A stretch of DNA of 64,000 nucleotides from Streptococcus suis S735. Lineage in GTDB: Bacteria > Bacillota > Bacilli > Lactobacillales > Streptococcaceae. The notes beneath the pieces were generated by a model that was given only the letters and a program-made list of their open reading frames with translations, ran no database searches and was not told the origin of the DNA. This document shows, in pieces, positions 10,674-20,411 of this stretch; the stretch's first letter is position 1; every line of letters begins with the position of its first letter. The position numbers and the translations under genes were made by a program. Where the stretch lies: positions 930,001 to 994,000 of the forward strand of contig NC_018526.1 in the NCBI RefSeq assembly GCF_000294495.1, written 5' to 3'.

Positions 10674-10731
10674 TGTAAACATTTTCAAAGGCGCTTTCAC
10701 AAGTGACAAAAAGCTTAAAACATGCTAGAAT
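10674..10731 (+). promoter_or_regulatory. ldh: ldh promoter with upstream cre-like site
   Basis: A -35 GTGACA (10703-10708), a 17 bp spacer and a -10 TAGAAT (10726-10731) precede ldh. Just upstream, TGTAAACATTTTCA (10674-10687) matches the CcpA cre consensus except at one central base. A site upstream of the -35 would suit activation; that role is inferred. Confidence 0.55.
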
Positions 10732-10749
10732 GTATTATGGTCGGGATGA

Positions 10750-11769
<1,020 letters not shown>

Positions 11770-11783
11770 TTATATAAAATAGT

Positions 11784-11813
11784 AAAAAAGGTGAGCAATA
11801 GCTCGCCTTTTTT
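11784..11813. terminator. Bidirectional terminator between ldh and the reductase gene
   Basis: AAAAAAGGTGAGC-aata-GCTCGCCTTTTTT forms a stem with A and T runs on both sides. It can therefore serve ldh on the plus strand and the convergent gene on the minus strand. Confidence 0.85.
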
Positions 11814-12354
11814 ACCTTCTAATATCATAACGTAACATAGCAATTCCATCTGTGACAGTGGACTCTACCAAGAGCAATTTCTTTTCTTCCAAAAGTGAGG
11901 CGAAAAGTGGAATACCGTCACCCAAAATAGTAGGAATAATCCCAATAATAAGGTGATCAATCACTCCCGCCTCTAAACAGTCCTGAACCAGACTTGCTCC
12001 ACCAAACAACCAAATATCTCCACCTTCTCTAGAACGAAGTTCCATAATCTCCCCAATGATGTCCCTTACGAAACGCACATTACCATAGTCCGTCTGCTCG
12101 GTATGACTCGCAACGATAAATTGCTTTTCCTGATATCCTTCAATCATTTCCAACGGACAATCTTCTAATGATTTTCTCCCCATCACAACTGTATCACAGC
12201 TGTTAAAGAATTTTTGATTATCAAACTGTAAGACTGTATCGTATTTATCGGTACCATGTCCTTCAATCCAATCGTAGCTTCCGTCCTTACGTGCAATAAA
12301 TCCATCTAAACTCATTGCAATATTTAACACCAATCGTCTCACAATTAACCTCAT
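11812..12354 (-). CDS. Dihydrofolate reductase/RibD C-terminal-like protein
   Basis: About 180 aa protein of the RibD-C/DHFR-like fold (YyaP/YwjB type). Typical features are the N-terminal LVLNIAMSLDGFIARKDGS, VVMGRKSLEDCP and GGDIWLFGGASLVQDCLEAG. The open frame begins at 12408, but MRLIVRRLVLN at 12354 is the more likely start because conserved sequence begins there. The reductase substrate is unknown for these stand-alone proteins. It is monocistronic and convergent with ldh. Confidence 0.82.
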   Translation of the reverse strand: MRLIVRRLVLNIAMSLDGFIARKDGSYDWIEGHGTDKYDTVLQFDNQKFFNSCDTVVMGRKSLEDCPLEMIEGYQEKQFIVASHTEQTDYGNVRFVRDIIGEIMELRSREGGDIWLFGGASLVQDCLEAGVIDHLIIGIIPTILGDGIPLFASLLEEKKLLLVESTVTDGIAMLRYDIRR

Positions 12355-12476
12355 TTCATACCTTAGTGACAAACTATTATACCAGTCATTCTTCCTATTC
12401 TCAACCAAAAGTCCCTATAACTCCTCTTCCTTTGAATAGGACAATTATTCATTTCCTGTACAGCAAAGAACATGAT

Positions 12477-12499
12477 AAAAAGGTCCAGTGGACCTTTTT
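12477..12499 (-). terminator. Terminator of the nucleoside ABC operon
   Basis: AAAAAGGTCC-AGT-GGACCTTTTT is a near-perfect palindrome. It overlaps the stop codon of the last permease gene. Confidence 0.85.
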
Positions 12500-13451
12500 A
12501 TTTAGATTTGATATAGTTGATACCGTCTGCTTTAGGAGCGACTGCTTTACCAAAGAAAGCAGACAGAGCAATAACAGTAATCAAATATGGTGCAATTTGA
12601 AGATAAACCGTTGGAATATCTTTCAATCCTGGTAATTGTCCACCCACTACTGCCAAACTTTGCGAAAGACCGAAGAATAGACTGGCAAGCATAGCACCAA
12701 TTGGATTCCACTTACCGAAAATTACAGCTGCTAGAGCGATGAAACCTGAACCTACGATTGTTGTTGCAGAGAAGTTGATATTCACTGATTGAGCACTTAC
12801 AGCTCCACCAACACCACCAAGGAAACCAGCAATCAACACACCTGCATAACGCATAGCGTAGACATTGATTCCCAAAGTATCTGCTGCCTGCGGATGTTCA
12901 CCTACTGAACGAAGGCGCAAACCGAACTTGGTTTTATAAAGGATGAACCAAGCAAGAAATGCTGTTGCAATAGCTACATAACCCATCAAGCTTGTATTTT
13001 TGAAGAAAATTTCACCAATGATTGGAATATCTGCCAAGATAGGGAATGAAAATTTACCAAATGATTCAGTAATACTATCAGTTTGCCCCTTATTATAGAT
13101 AACCTTGACTAGGAAAACTCCCAATGCTGGAGCCAAAAGGTTCAACACCGTACCTGATACAACGTGGTCTGCACGGAAATTAATCGTCGCCATCGCATGA
13201 ATGGCGGCAAAGACAACACCAGCAAGACCTCCTACAATAACAGCTAATAATGGAGTAGCATTACCAAATGTCCCTGCAAATTCGATATTGAAAACAACAC
13301 CAGCAAAGGCACCGATAACCATGATTCCTTCTAGACCAACGTTTACAATACCACCGCGTTCAGAGAAAACTCCTCCAAGACTGGTAAAGATTAAGGGTGC
13401 TGAATAAATCAACATTTGCGAAATGAGTAAGGCAAGAATTGAAACATTCAT
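12498..13451 (-). CDS. rnsD: Nucleoside ABC transporter permease (RnsD/NupQ-like)
   Basis: 317 aa integral membrane protein with about eight hydrophobic segments, in the BPD_transp_2 family. Typical conserved stretches are SLGGVFSERGGIVNVGLEG near the N-terminus and SVGEHPQAADTLGINV in the cytoplasmic loop that contacts the ATPase. It forms the membrane channel with the preceding permease and imports nucleosides delivered by the lipoprotein. It begins 1 bp after the upstream permease and closes the operon. The symbol is taken from the S. mutans rnsBACD system. Confidence 0.9.
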   Translation of the reverse strand: MNVSILALLISQMLIYSAPLIFTSLGGVFSERGGIVNVGLEGIMVIGAFAGVVFNIEFAGTFGNATPLLAVIVGGLAGVVFAAIHAMATINFRADHVVSGTVLNLLAPALGVFLVKVIYNKGQTDSITESFGKFSFPILADIPIIGEIFFKNTSLMGYVAIATAFLAWFILYKTKFGLRLRSVGEHPQAADTLGINVYAMRYAGVLIAGFLGGVGGAVSAQSVNINFSATTIVGSGFIALAAVIFGKWNPIGAMLASLFFGLSQSLAVVGGQLPGLKDIPTVYLQIAPYLITVIALSAFFGKAVAPKADGINYIKSK

Positions 13452-13452
13452 C

Positions 13453-14514
13453 TTATTTCGCTCCTTTCGCTTTATTTCTAGATTTTAATAATTGTTCAAA
13501 AATAAATTTCACACCGATAAAGAAAATGATTGATGCCGTAACAACGTTGATCAATTCAGGTGGAATCTGTGCACGTACCATACCTGGGGCACCGACAGAA
13601 AGAACACCGAATAGAAAGGCAGCCAATGGGATACCTAACGGTGAATTAGAAGCTAAAAGCGCTACTGACATACCATTAAAACCAATATCCAAGTTACCGC
13701 TTTGGATATAAACGTTTTGGAAAGTACCCAAACCTTGGATAGCTCCCCCAAGACCCGCAAGAGCACCTGAAATAATCATAGATAGAATAATCGTACGTTT
13801 AGCAGACATACCTGCATAATCCGATGCTGTTGGGTTAAGCCCCACTGAGCGAATCTCAAAACCAAGAGTCGTTTTGGTCAATAGGAACCAAATCACAAAA
13901 ACTGCAATAATGGCAAAGAAAATACCAATATTCATACGTGAGTTATCTGTCAATGCACGGAGCCACTCTGTTTGGTAAGAGGCATTTGCTGACACGTTAA
14001 CTGTCGAGTCTGTATTCTTCATCAAACTATCTGCAAATACATCACGAATGATATAGTTACATGAATAGAGTAAGATGTAGTTCATCATAATCGTAACGAT
14101 AACTTCACTTGTTCCCAAATAGGCACGTAGAATACCTGGAATAGCTCCAGCAATACCGCCTGCCAACATGGCAATTAAGACTGTTCCCAAAATCAAAACT
14201 GGGCGTGGTAAGTCAGGATTTGCCAAGGCAAACCATCCAGCAAAAACCCAACCAACATAGGCCTGACCAGACAAACCAACGTTGAAGAAACCTGCACGAC
14301 TAGCTACTGCGAAACCGAGAGCAGTGAAAACAAGTGGTGCCATTGCACGGAAAATTTCACCAATTGATTTGATATTACCAAAAGCTGAATAGAATAACTC
14401 TTCATAGCCCCAAATTGGATCGTAGCCAAAAACAAGCATGACAATCGCTCCAAGTAGGATACCGCTGACCACAGCCATTAATGGAAGGGCCAAATTCTTA
14501 TATTTATTAAGCAT
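13453..14514 (-). CDS. rnsC: Nucleoside ABC transporter permease (RnsC/NupP-like)
   Basis: 353 aa membrane protein with about ten hydrophobic segments. VASRAGFFNVGLSGQAYVGW and SVGLNPTASDYAGMSAK are the equivalents of the motifs in the partner permease. ATG at 14514 overlaps the ATPase stop by 8 bp and has a GGGAGAAG box; the frame is open to 14541, but those codons lie inside the ATPase gene. It is the heterodimer partner of the last gene. Confidence 0.9.
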   Translation of the reverse strand: MLNKYKNLALPLMAVVSGILLGAIVMLVFGYDPIWGYEELFYSAFGNIKSIGEIFRAMAPLVFTALGFAVASRAGFFNVGLSGQAYVGWVFAGWFALANPDLPRPVLILGTVLIAMLAGGIAGAIPGILRAYLGTSEVIVTIMMNYILLYSCNYIIRDVFADSLMKNTDSTVNVSANASYQTEWLRALTDNSRMNIGIFFAIIAVFVIWFLLTKTTLGFEIRSVGLNPTASDYAGMSAKRTIILSMIISGALAGLGGAIQGLGTFQNVYIQSGNLDIGFNGMSVALLASNSPLGIPLAAFLFGVLSVGAPGMVRAQIPPELINVVTASIIFFIGVKFIFEQLLKSRNKAKGAK

Positions 14515-16042
14515 GTTCTTCTCCCTTCTCAATATGTCCACCTGCCATCAAGACACCTAACTCTTGTTTATTGGTCTTAGCAGGTTCAACAATACCATGG
14601 ATGACACCATCATGGATAACAGCAATTCTATCTGATACATCCAAAATTTCATCCAATTCGAAGCTGACAACAAGAACAGCTTTACCCTTATCACGTTCTG
14701 CAATAAGACGCTTACGAATATACTCAATAGCACCAACGTCCAAACCGCGTGTTGGTTGGCTAACAATGAAAAGGTCTGGGTTGCGATCGATTTCACGCGC
14801 GATGATAGCTTTTTGCTGGTTACCGCCTGAAAGAGCCTTGATTGGGACGAGTTCACTTGTCCCACGAACGTCAAATTCTTCCATTAACGCGCGTGCTTTT
14901 TCATTAATGATATTATAGTTCAAGATACCATTTTTTGAAATCGGTTCTTTATAGTAAGTTTGAAGCGCAAAGTTCTCAGCAACAGTCATCGGAAGAACGA
15001 GTCCATCGCGATGACGATCTTCGGGAACGTGGCTCACTTGCATTTCTGTAATTTTACGTGGAGTTTTACCAACTACTTCCTCACCTTTGATAGTGATTGA
15101 GCCAGATTTTACCTTACGTAAACCAGTTATTGCCTGAATCAACTCACTTTGACCATTTCCGTCGATACCAGCAATACCAACAACCTCACCTGCTCGAACA
15201 TCAAGCGACAAGCCTTTAACTGCTGGAATACCACGGTTTTCATTGACAACCAAATCCTTAATTGACAAAATGACTTCTTTAGGATTTGCTTCAACTTTCT
15301 CTGTTTTAAAGGAAACGGAACGTCCAACCATCCACTCAGCCAAATCTTGGTTTGTTGCTCCCTCAACGGCAACTGTTTCGATTGATTTACCTCGACGAAT
15401 AACTGTTACACTATCGGCAACTGCACGAATTTCATCCAATTTGTGCGTAATCAAAATAATAGATTTACCCTCTTCAACCAAGGCTTTCATAATTTTCAAG
15501 AGCTCTGCAATTTCCGCAGGGGTCAATACAGCTGTCGGCTCATCAAAAATTAAAAGGTCTGCTCCACGGTAAAGTGTTTTAAGGATTTCTACACGTTGCT
15601 GTGCACCCACAGAAATATCTGCAACCTTTGCAGTTGGATCAACTTCAAGACCATACTTAGCAGAAAGTTCTTTAATTTCTGCGATAGCTTTTTTAAGGTC
15701 AATCACGCCACCTTTGGTGGTTTCAGAACCAAGAATGATGTTCTCAGCAACTGTGAAAGCATCAACCAACATAAAGTGTTGGTGCACCATACCAATACCC
15801 AATTGGGCTGCTTTGGATGGAGAGTCAATCTTCACGGATTGACCGTTGATAACAATTTCACCGCTTGTAGGTTCCAACAAGCCAGCAAGCATGTTCATCA
15901 GAGTAGATTTACCCGCACCATTCTCACCAAGAAGGGCATGGATTTCACCACGTCTGACATTCAAATTGATGTGGTCATTTGCTACAAATTCCCCAAATAT
16001 CTTAGTGATATTGTGCATTTCAATGACATAATCCTTAGTCAT
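14507..16042 (-). CDS. rnsA: Nucleoside ABC transporter ATP-binding protein (RnsA/NupO-like)
   Basis: 511 aa protein with two fused ABC domains, as in sugar and BMP-type nucleoside importers. The first domain has Walker A LLGENGAGKSTLMN, signature ISVGAQQRVEIL and Walker B LLIFDEPTAVLTP. The second has GIDGNGQSELIQ in place of a canonical Walker A, signature LSGGNQQKAIIARE and the motif FIVSQPTRGLDVGA. The departure from canonical residues in domain 2 is usual for this family. The gene is separated from the lipoprotein gene by 194 bp containing two hairpins. Confidence 0.94.
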   Translation of the reverse strand: MTKDYVIEMHNITKIFGEFVANDHINLNVRRGEIHALLGENGAGKSTLMNMLAGLLEPTSGEIVINGQSVKIDSPSKAAQLGIGMVHQHFMLVDAFTVAENIILGSETTKGGVIDLKKAIAEIKELSAKYGLEVDPTAKVADISVGAQQRVEILKTLYRGADLLIFDEPTAVLTPAEIAELLKIMKALVEEGKSIILITHKLDEIRAVADSVTVIRRGKSIETVAVEGATNQDLAEWMVGRSVSFKTEKVEANPKEVILSIKDLVVNENRGIPAVKGLSLDVRAGEVVGIAGIDGNGQSELIQAITGLRKVKSGSITIKGEEVVGKTPRKITEMQVSHVPEDRHRDGLVLPMTVAENFALQTYYKEPISKNGILNYNIINEKARALMEEFDVRGTSELVPIKALSGGNQQKAIIAREIDRNPDLFIVSQPTRGLDVGAIEYIRKRLIAERDKGKAVLVVSFELDEILDVSDRIAVIHDGVIHGIVEPAKTNKQELGVLMAGGHIEKGEEHA

Positions 16043-16127
16043 AATCTATTATCCTTTCTGACTATAGCCTTCTGAAAATTCTTCAGTACTACTTTGAGTA
16101 CTTAAAAACTCTTCATCAACTATACCA

Positions 16128-16175
16128 TTTTTGTCAGTAAAACCTACCATAGCTAATAGGCTTTACTGACAAAAA
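16128..16175. repeat. 19 bp inverted repeat between lipoprotein and ATPase genes
   Basis: Arm 16128-16146 (TTTTTGTCAGTAAAaCCTA) pairs with 16157-16175 (TAGGcTTTACTGACAAAAA) with one mismatch and a 10-base loop. In the operon transcript the base of the stem is U-rich then A-rich, so it is not a classical terminator. It is better explained as an mRNA-stabilising or processing element. Confidence 0.7.
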
Positions 16176-16189
16176 TCTCAGCCCGAAAA

Positions 16190-16210
16190 CGGCGCCCCGT
16201 CGGGTCGCCG
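16190..16210 (-). terminator. GC-rich attenuator-like hairpin after the lipoprotein gene
   Basis: On the minus strand CGGCG and CGCCG arms enclose further C/G pairing and are followed by TTTTC. It begins 26 bases after the lipoprotein stop. The stem is much GC-richer than the surroundings. It could partly terminate transcription so that the binding protein is made in excess. Confidence 0.55.
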
Positions 16211-16236
16211 AATCGGAATTGTCGAAAAGAAATTCA

Positions 16237-17304
16237 TTAAGGTTTTTCAGGAACTTCTACTTTGCCATCCAAAATTGCTTGTTTAGCATCTGCAACTGCT
16301 TTAGAAGCATCTTCTGAAAGGTTAGTTTCTGCCAATTCAACACCTTTATCTTTCAATGAGAATTGAAGTACTTGACCGCCAGGGAAATCACCTGCAGCTG
16401 CCTTAGTTGCAATATCTTTAACCGAAGTACCAACTTGTTTCAATGTTGAAGCCAATACAAAGTTAGAAGACTTACCATCTTTAGAAGTGTATGTACCTTC
16501 TGCTGATTGGTCACGGTCAACACCGATTACCCAAACTTTATCTGCTTCATTACGAGTTTCGTTTTCTGCTTTAGCAGCTGCAAATACACCGTTACCAGTA
16601 CCACCAGAAGCGTGGAAAATAACATCTGCACCTGCAGCATATTGAGCAGCTGCAAGAGTTTGACCTTTAGCAGCATCACCAAATGAACCTGCATAGTCAA
16701 CTGTAATCTTGATGTCTTTGTTTACAGACTTAGCACCAGCAACGAAACCAGCTTCAAAGCGATCGATGATAACACCTTCCATACCACCGATGAAACCTAC
16801 GTGATTTGTTTTAGTTGATTTAGCTGCAGCAACACCAGCAAGATATGATGCTTCATGGTCTGCGAAACCTACGCTAACTACATTGTCTTGATCTGGAACA
16901 ACACTATCCACGATTACATAGTGTGTATTAGGATTATTTGGTGCAACCTCAGCAATCGCACTCTCCAAGGCAAAACCAATACCGAATACAAGATTGTAAC
17001 CACCAGCAACAGCTGAATCAAGGTTTGTGATATAATCTGATTCACTAGCTGATTGGAAGTAATCGTAGCCATTACCTTTGGAAAGACTAGCTGCTTTACC
17101 CCACTCTTGAAGACCTTCCCAAGCAGATTGGTTAAATGAACGGTCATCAACACCACCAATGTCAGTAACGATAGCAGCTTTCACAGATGTGTCCGCTGAT
17201 GAAGATGCTTCTGAGCTACTGCTTTTTGAAGCACGGTTACCACATGCAGCCAAAGATACAGCCGCAACAGCTGCTAGACCCAGTCCAACAAGTTTCTTGT
17301 TCAT
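16237..17304 (-). CDS. rnsB: BMP-family nucleoside-binding lipoprotein
   Basis: 355 aa substrate-binding lipoprotein of the Bmp/Med family. The signal peptide ends in a lipobox, SLAACGN, with Cys21 as the lipidation site, followed by a serine-rich linker (residues 27-40). The mature part begins with AAIVTDIGGVDDRSFNQSAW, the usual opening of the family. An AGGAGG box precedes ATG 17304. It delivers nucleosides to the RnsACD permease downstream; uptake next to pdp, deoC and cdd supports nucleosides as substrates. Confidence 0.93.
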   Translation of the reverse strand: MNKKLVGLGLAAVAAVSLAACGNRASKSSSSEASSSADTSVKAAIVTDIGGVDDRSFNQSAWEGLQEWGKAASLSKGNGYDYFQSASESDYITNLDSAVAGGYNLVFGIGFALESAIAEVAPNNPNTHYVIVDSVVPDQDNVVSVGFADHEASYLAGVAAAKSTKTNHVGFIGGMEGVIIDRFEAGFVAGAKSVNKDIKITVDYAGSFGDAAKGQTLAAAQYAAGADVIFHASGGTGNGVFAAAKAENETRNEADKVWVIGVDRDQSAEGTYTSKDGKSSNFVLASTLKQVGTSVKDIATKAAAGDFPGGQVLQFSLKDKGVELAETNLSEDASKAVADAKQAILDGKVEVPEKP

Positions 17305-17329
17305 TTCTGAACCCTCCTAAAAATCTTTT

Positions 17330-17376
17330 TGCAACTACATTGTTGCAGAGTAATATTGCTACAGTCAAATGACTGT
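17330..17376. promoter_or_regulatory. Two small palindromes between cdd and the lipoprotein gene
   Basis: TGCAAC..GTTGCA (about 17330-17347) and ACAGTC-AAAT-GACTGT (17361-17376) lie in the 80 bp gap. They may be a leader structure or operator for an internal promoter. No matching factor is recognised. Confidence 0.35.
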
Positions 17377-17384
17377 CATACAGA

Positions 17385-17774
17385 CTACGTTAAGTCTGTA
17401 AAGGAATATGGAAGTAATTCCCCGACTGTCATCTCGACTGTCGATTTATCTTTAGCGACCAAGGTCACTTTTAAATCCTTATCAAAAAATTCTGCCATAA
17501 CTTGGCGACAAGCTCCACAAGGAGATATTGGCTTTTCTGTTTCACCATAAATAATGATTTCAGAAAAATCTTTCACACCTTCAGAAATAGCCTTGAAAAT
17601 AGCTGTCCTCTCAGCGCAATTGGTCAAACCAAAGCTTGCATTTTCAATGTTTACACCCGTAAATATTTCCCCTGTCTTAGCTACAAGAACTGCACTAACT
17701 GGAAACTTTGAGTACGGTACGTATGCTTTTTGACTGTTTTTTACAGCTAATTCAATTAAATCAATAGTCTCCAT
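17385..17774 (-). CDS. cdd: Cytidine deaminase
   Basis: 129 aa zinc enzyme converting cytidine or deoxycytidine to uridine or deoxyuridine. The zinc/catalytic motifs are NCAERTAI and the PCGACRQVM pair of cysteines. ATG at 17774 (METIDLIEL) is preferred to an upstream in-frame start, and overlaps the end of deoC by 14 bp. It feeds the uridine phosphorolysis carried out by the neighbouring pdp product. Confidence 0.95.
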   Translation of the reverse strand: METIDLIELAVKNSQKAYVPYSKFPVSAVLVAKTGEIFTGVNIENASFGLTNCAERTAIFKAISEGVKDFSEIIIYGETEKPISPCGACRQVMAEFFDKDLKVTLVAKDKSTVEMTVGELLPYSFTDLT

Positions 17775-18423
17775 CCGCCTGTGCTCCATTCATGATTGCC
17801 ACGCCTGATGACGCACCAATACGAGACGCTCCTGCTTCGATAAAAGCAATAGCATCTTCATACGAACGTGCACCACCAGAAGCCTTCACTCCCATGTCAG
17901 GACCTACTGTTTTTCTCATCAAGGCAACATCCGCTACTGTAGCACCACCTGTAGAAAATCCTGTAGATGTTTTAACATAGTCCGCACCAGCTTCTTGAGA
18001 TAATTGACACCCCTTCACTTTCTCATCATCAGTAAGGAGACACGCTTCGATGATAACTTTGACTAGTTTATCACCACTTGCTGCTACAACAGCTTTAATA
18101 TCCTCCAAAACCAAATCGTAATTTCCAGTTTTCAGAGCACCGATATTGATAACCATGTCAATCTCATCTGCTCCATTTGAAATTGCATCTTTTGTTTCGA
18201 ACGCTTTTACAGCAGGTGTGTTTGCTCCGAGAGGGAAACCAATAACCGTACAAACTTTTACATCACTATCTTTCAAGCTTTCAGCTGCTAAAGCAACCCA
18301 AGTTGGGTTAACACAGACACTTGCAAAATCATATTCTTTTGCTTCTGCTAAAATTTTTTCAACCTGCTCTTGTGTTGTCTCAGGTTTCAAGATTGTATGG
18401 TCAATATATTTATTCAATTTCAT
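17761..18423 (-). CDS. deoC: Deoxyribose-phosphate aldolase
   Basis: 220 aa class I aldolase that splits 2-deoxyribose 5-phosphate into acetaldehyde and glyceraldehyde 3-phosphate. The Schiff-base lysine is in [14 protein letters not shown], with supporting segments [13 protein letters not shown] and [14 protein letters not shown]. It starts 15 bp after pdp and overlaps cdd. It is the last step carrying the sugar of imported deoxynucleosides into glycolysis. Confidence 0.96.
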   Translation of the reverse strand: MKLNKYIDHTILKPETTQEQVEKILAEAKEYDFASVCVNPTWVALAAESLKDSDVKVCTVIGFPLGANTPAVKAFETKDAISNGADEIDMVINIGALKTGNYDLVLEDIKAVVAASGDKLVKVIIEACLLTDDEKVKGCQLSQEAGADYVKTSTGFSTGGATVADVALMRKTVGPDMGVKASGGARSYEDAIAFIEAGASRIGASSGVAIMNGAQADGDY

Positions 18424-18438
18424 AGCTTTCTCCGTACA

Positions 18439-19716
18439 TTAAGAAATAATCTCGATGATTTCTTTCGTTTTTACACTTTCTTTATCTATTTTAACATTTT
18501 TTTGGAAATTTGTAAGCATGTTTTCCAAAATATTTTCATTGGCATAAATCGTTGCGATTTGTTCGCCTTTAGAAACAGCTTCCCCCACTTTCTTATGGAA
18601 AACAATACCCGTTTCATAATCTAAATTGTCAGTTTTGACTGCACGACCTGCACCCAGTTTCATTGCAAAGAGACCAAATTCCAAAGCAGGAAGTCCCACA
18701 ATATAGCCATCCTCTTCCGCAAGAACTGGAACTTGCTGTGTAACCTGAACTGGGCGATATAAATCTTCTAAGTCACCACCTTGAGCACGGACCATCTCTT
18801 CAAATTTCTTCAATGCTGCACCATTGTCAATATGTTGACGTACTTCTTCAATGCTTTTCTCAACATTAGCAAGCCCCAACATAATTTGGGCTAATTCACA
18901 GATAAATTCGGTAACATCTTCTCGACCTTTACCCTGTAAAATTTCAATAGCCTCTAAAATTTCCAAACGATTTCCAATCGAAGTTCCAACTGGTTGAGAC
19001 ATGTCAGTTAAAACAGCAACTGTCTTACGACCAACCGCTTTCCCAAGATCCACCATAGTTTGAGCTAGAACCCGTGCTTCTTCAACAGTCTTCATGAAGG
19101 CACCTTCTCCCACCGTGACATCTAGAAGAATCGCATCCGCACCTGCGGCAATTTTCTTAGACATTACTGAGCTGGCAATCAGCGGAATAATGTCAACGGT
19201 TGCTGTCACGTCACGAAGGGCATAGAGTAGTTTATCAGCTTTGACAAGATTATCTGACTGACCAATAACTGCAACACCAGTATCTTGAACTTGCTTGATG
19301 AAATCTGCTTGACTAACTTCAATCTGGTATCCTTTGATTGACTCTAACTTATCCAAGGTTCCACCAGTATGACCAAGCCCACGACCGCTCATCTTTGCAA
19401 CTGGAATATCAAAACTTGCTACCAATGGCGCTAAGATGAGTGTGACCTTATCTCCGACACCACCTGTAGAATGCTTATCTACCTTGATGCCTGGAATTGC
19501 AGACAAATCAATCTGTTCACCCGTTGCAACCATGGACATCGTCAAATCAGAAATCTCACGCGTTGACATCCCTTTAAAATAAATCGCCATCGCTAAGGCT
19601 GACATTTGATAATCCGGTACTGTCCCAGCTACATATCCATCAATCAACCATTTGATTTCTTCAGACGATAGTTCTAAGCCATCACGCTTTTTTTGAATTA
19701 AATCAACTGCTCTCAT
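18439..19716 (-). CDS. pdp: Pyrimidine-nucleoside phosphorylase
   Basis: 425 aa enzyme cleaving uridine or thymidine with phosphate. The family signature is visible around SGRGLGHTGGTLDKLESIKG, with phosphate-binding KHSTGGVGDKV. Full length for the family. The start overlaps the methyltransferase stop (ATGA), so translation is coupled. Confidence 0.95.
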   Translation of the reverse strand: MRAVDLIQKKRDGLELSSEEIKWLIDGYVAGTVPDYQMSALAMAIYFKGMSTREISDLTMSMVATGEQIDLSAIPGIKVDKHSTGGVGDKVTLILAPLVASFDIPVAKMSGRGLGHTGGTLDKLESIKGYQIEVSQADFIKQVQDTGVAVIGQSDNLVKADKLLYALRDVTATVDIIPLIASSVMSKKIAAGADAILLDVTVGEGAFMKTVEEARVLAQTMVDLGKAVGRKTVAVLTDMSQPVGTSIGNRLEILEAIEILQGKGREDVTEFICELAQIMLGLANVEKSIEEVRQHIDNGAALKKFEEMVRAQGGDLEDLYRPVQVTQQVPVLAEEDGYIVGLPALEFGLFAMKLGAGRAVKTDNLDYETGIVFHKKVGEAVSKGEQIATIYANENILENMLTNFQKNVKIDKESVKTKEIIEIIS

Positions 19717-20303
19717 TCTTTCACACTTTCAAGGATGTAGTAACCCTTATCTTTCTTTATAATCTGGCAGTTGCCGAACACCTCTTCCATCTTAGCTTTA
19801 GCACTCGGTGCGCCTTGTTTCTTTTGAATGACAATGGACAAGGTTCCGTGTGCCTCTAAGCGTTGAAAAGCCCCAGCAATTACTTCATGTACAACCGATT
19901 TTCCGGCCCGAATAGGTGGATTTGAAACAATATGATTAAATGTTTCGTCCACATTCTCGTAGATATTTGATTGATAAATTTTAGCGATAACACCATTCCT
20001 CTCTGCATTTTTTGTAGCTAAATCCAAAGCTCTGCTATTAATATCAATCAGTGTTGTCTTGGTACTAAACACCTTAGCAAGTGTCAAACCAATTGGTCCA
20101 TAACCACAGCCAACATCCAACACTGATGCCCCTTTTTCAAAATAAAGGTTTTTTAAAAGCACTTGACTACCATAATCAACCATCTTCTTGCTAAAAACAC
20201 CTGCATCTGTCATGAAAGACATTGGGGTGTCTAGTAAGTTTACGTGGATTTCATGAATATCATGTGCTATTGTAGGATTTTTTTCGTAATACATATTGGA
20301 CAT
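19713..20303 (-). CDS. Class I SAM-dependent methyltransferase (RsmC-like)
   Basis: 196 aa small-domain MTS methyltransferase. SAM-binding motif I is VLDVGCGYGPIGLTLA, and the NPP-type catalytic motif is IVSNPPIRAGKSV, as in RsmC-type guanine-N2 rRNA methylases; the true target is unknown. It is the first gene of the nucleoside operon, the same order seen in other streptococci. ATG at 20303 lies only about seven bases after a strong -10, so the mRNA may be nearly leaderless; ATG at 20294 is an alternative, also without an obvious ribosome binding site. Confidence 0.87.
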   Translation of the reverse strand: MSNMYYEKNPTIAHDIHEIHVNLLDTPMSFMTDAGVFSKKMVDYGSQVLLKNLYFEKGASVLDVGCGYGPIGLTLAKVFSTKTTLIDINSRALDLATKNAERNGVIAKIYQSNIYENVDETFNHIVSNPPIRAGKSVVHEVIAGAFQRLEAHGTLSIVIQKKQGAPSAKAKMEEVFGNCQIIKKDKGYYILESVKE

Positions 20304-20309
20304 GTACTT

Positions 20310-20338
20310 ATTATAACATTTCCTAAAAACGTTTTCAA
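20310..20338 (-). promoter_or_regulatory. Nucleoside operon promoter overlapped by a cre-like site
   Basis: On the minus strand -35 TTGAAA (20333-20338), a 17 bp spacer and -10 TATAAT (20310-20315) form a near-consensus promoter. TTGAAAACGTTTTTA (20324-20338) covers the -35 and matches the CcpA cre consensus with one mismatch. This position predicts glucose repression of nucleoside catabolism. Confidence 0.65.
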
Positions 20339-20411
20339 GAGTTTTTCTTACATGAAAAATATGATAAAATGAAATCGATATTGAAACGCTTACCTATAGG
20401 AAGAATTATGT

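Noticed and set aside
10690..10710. Rex operator before ldh
   Set aside because: TTTCACAAGTGACAAA lacks the paired TTGTGA..TCACAA arms at the needed spacing.
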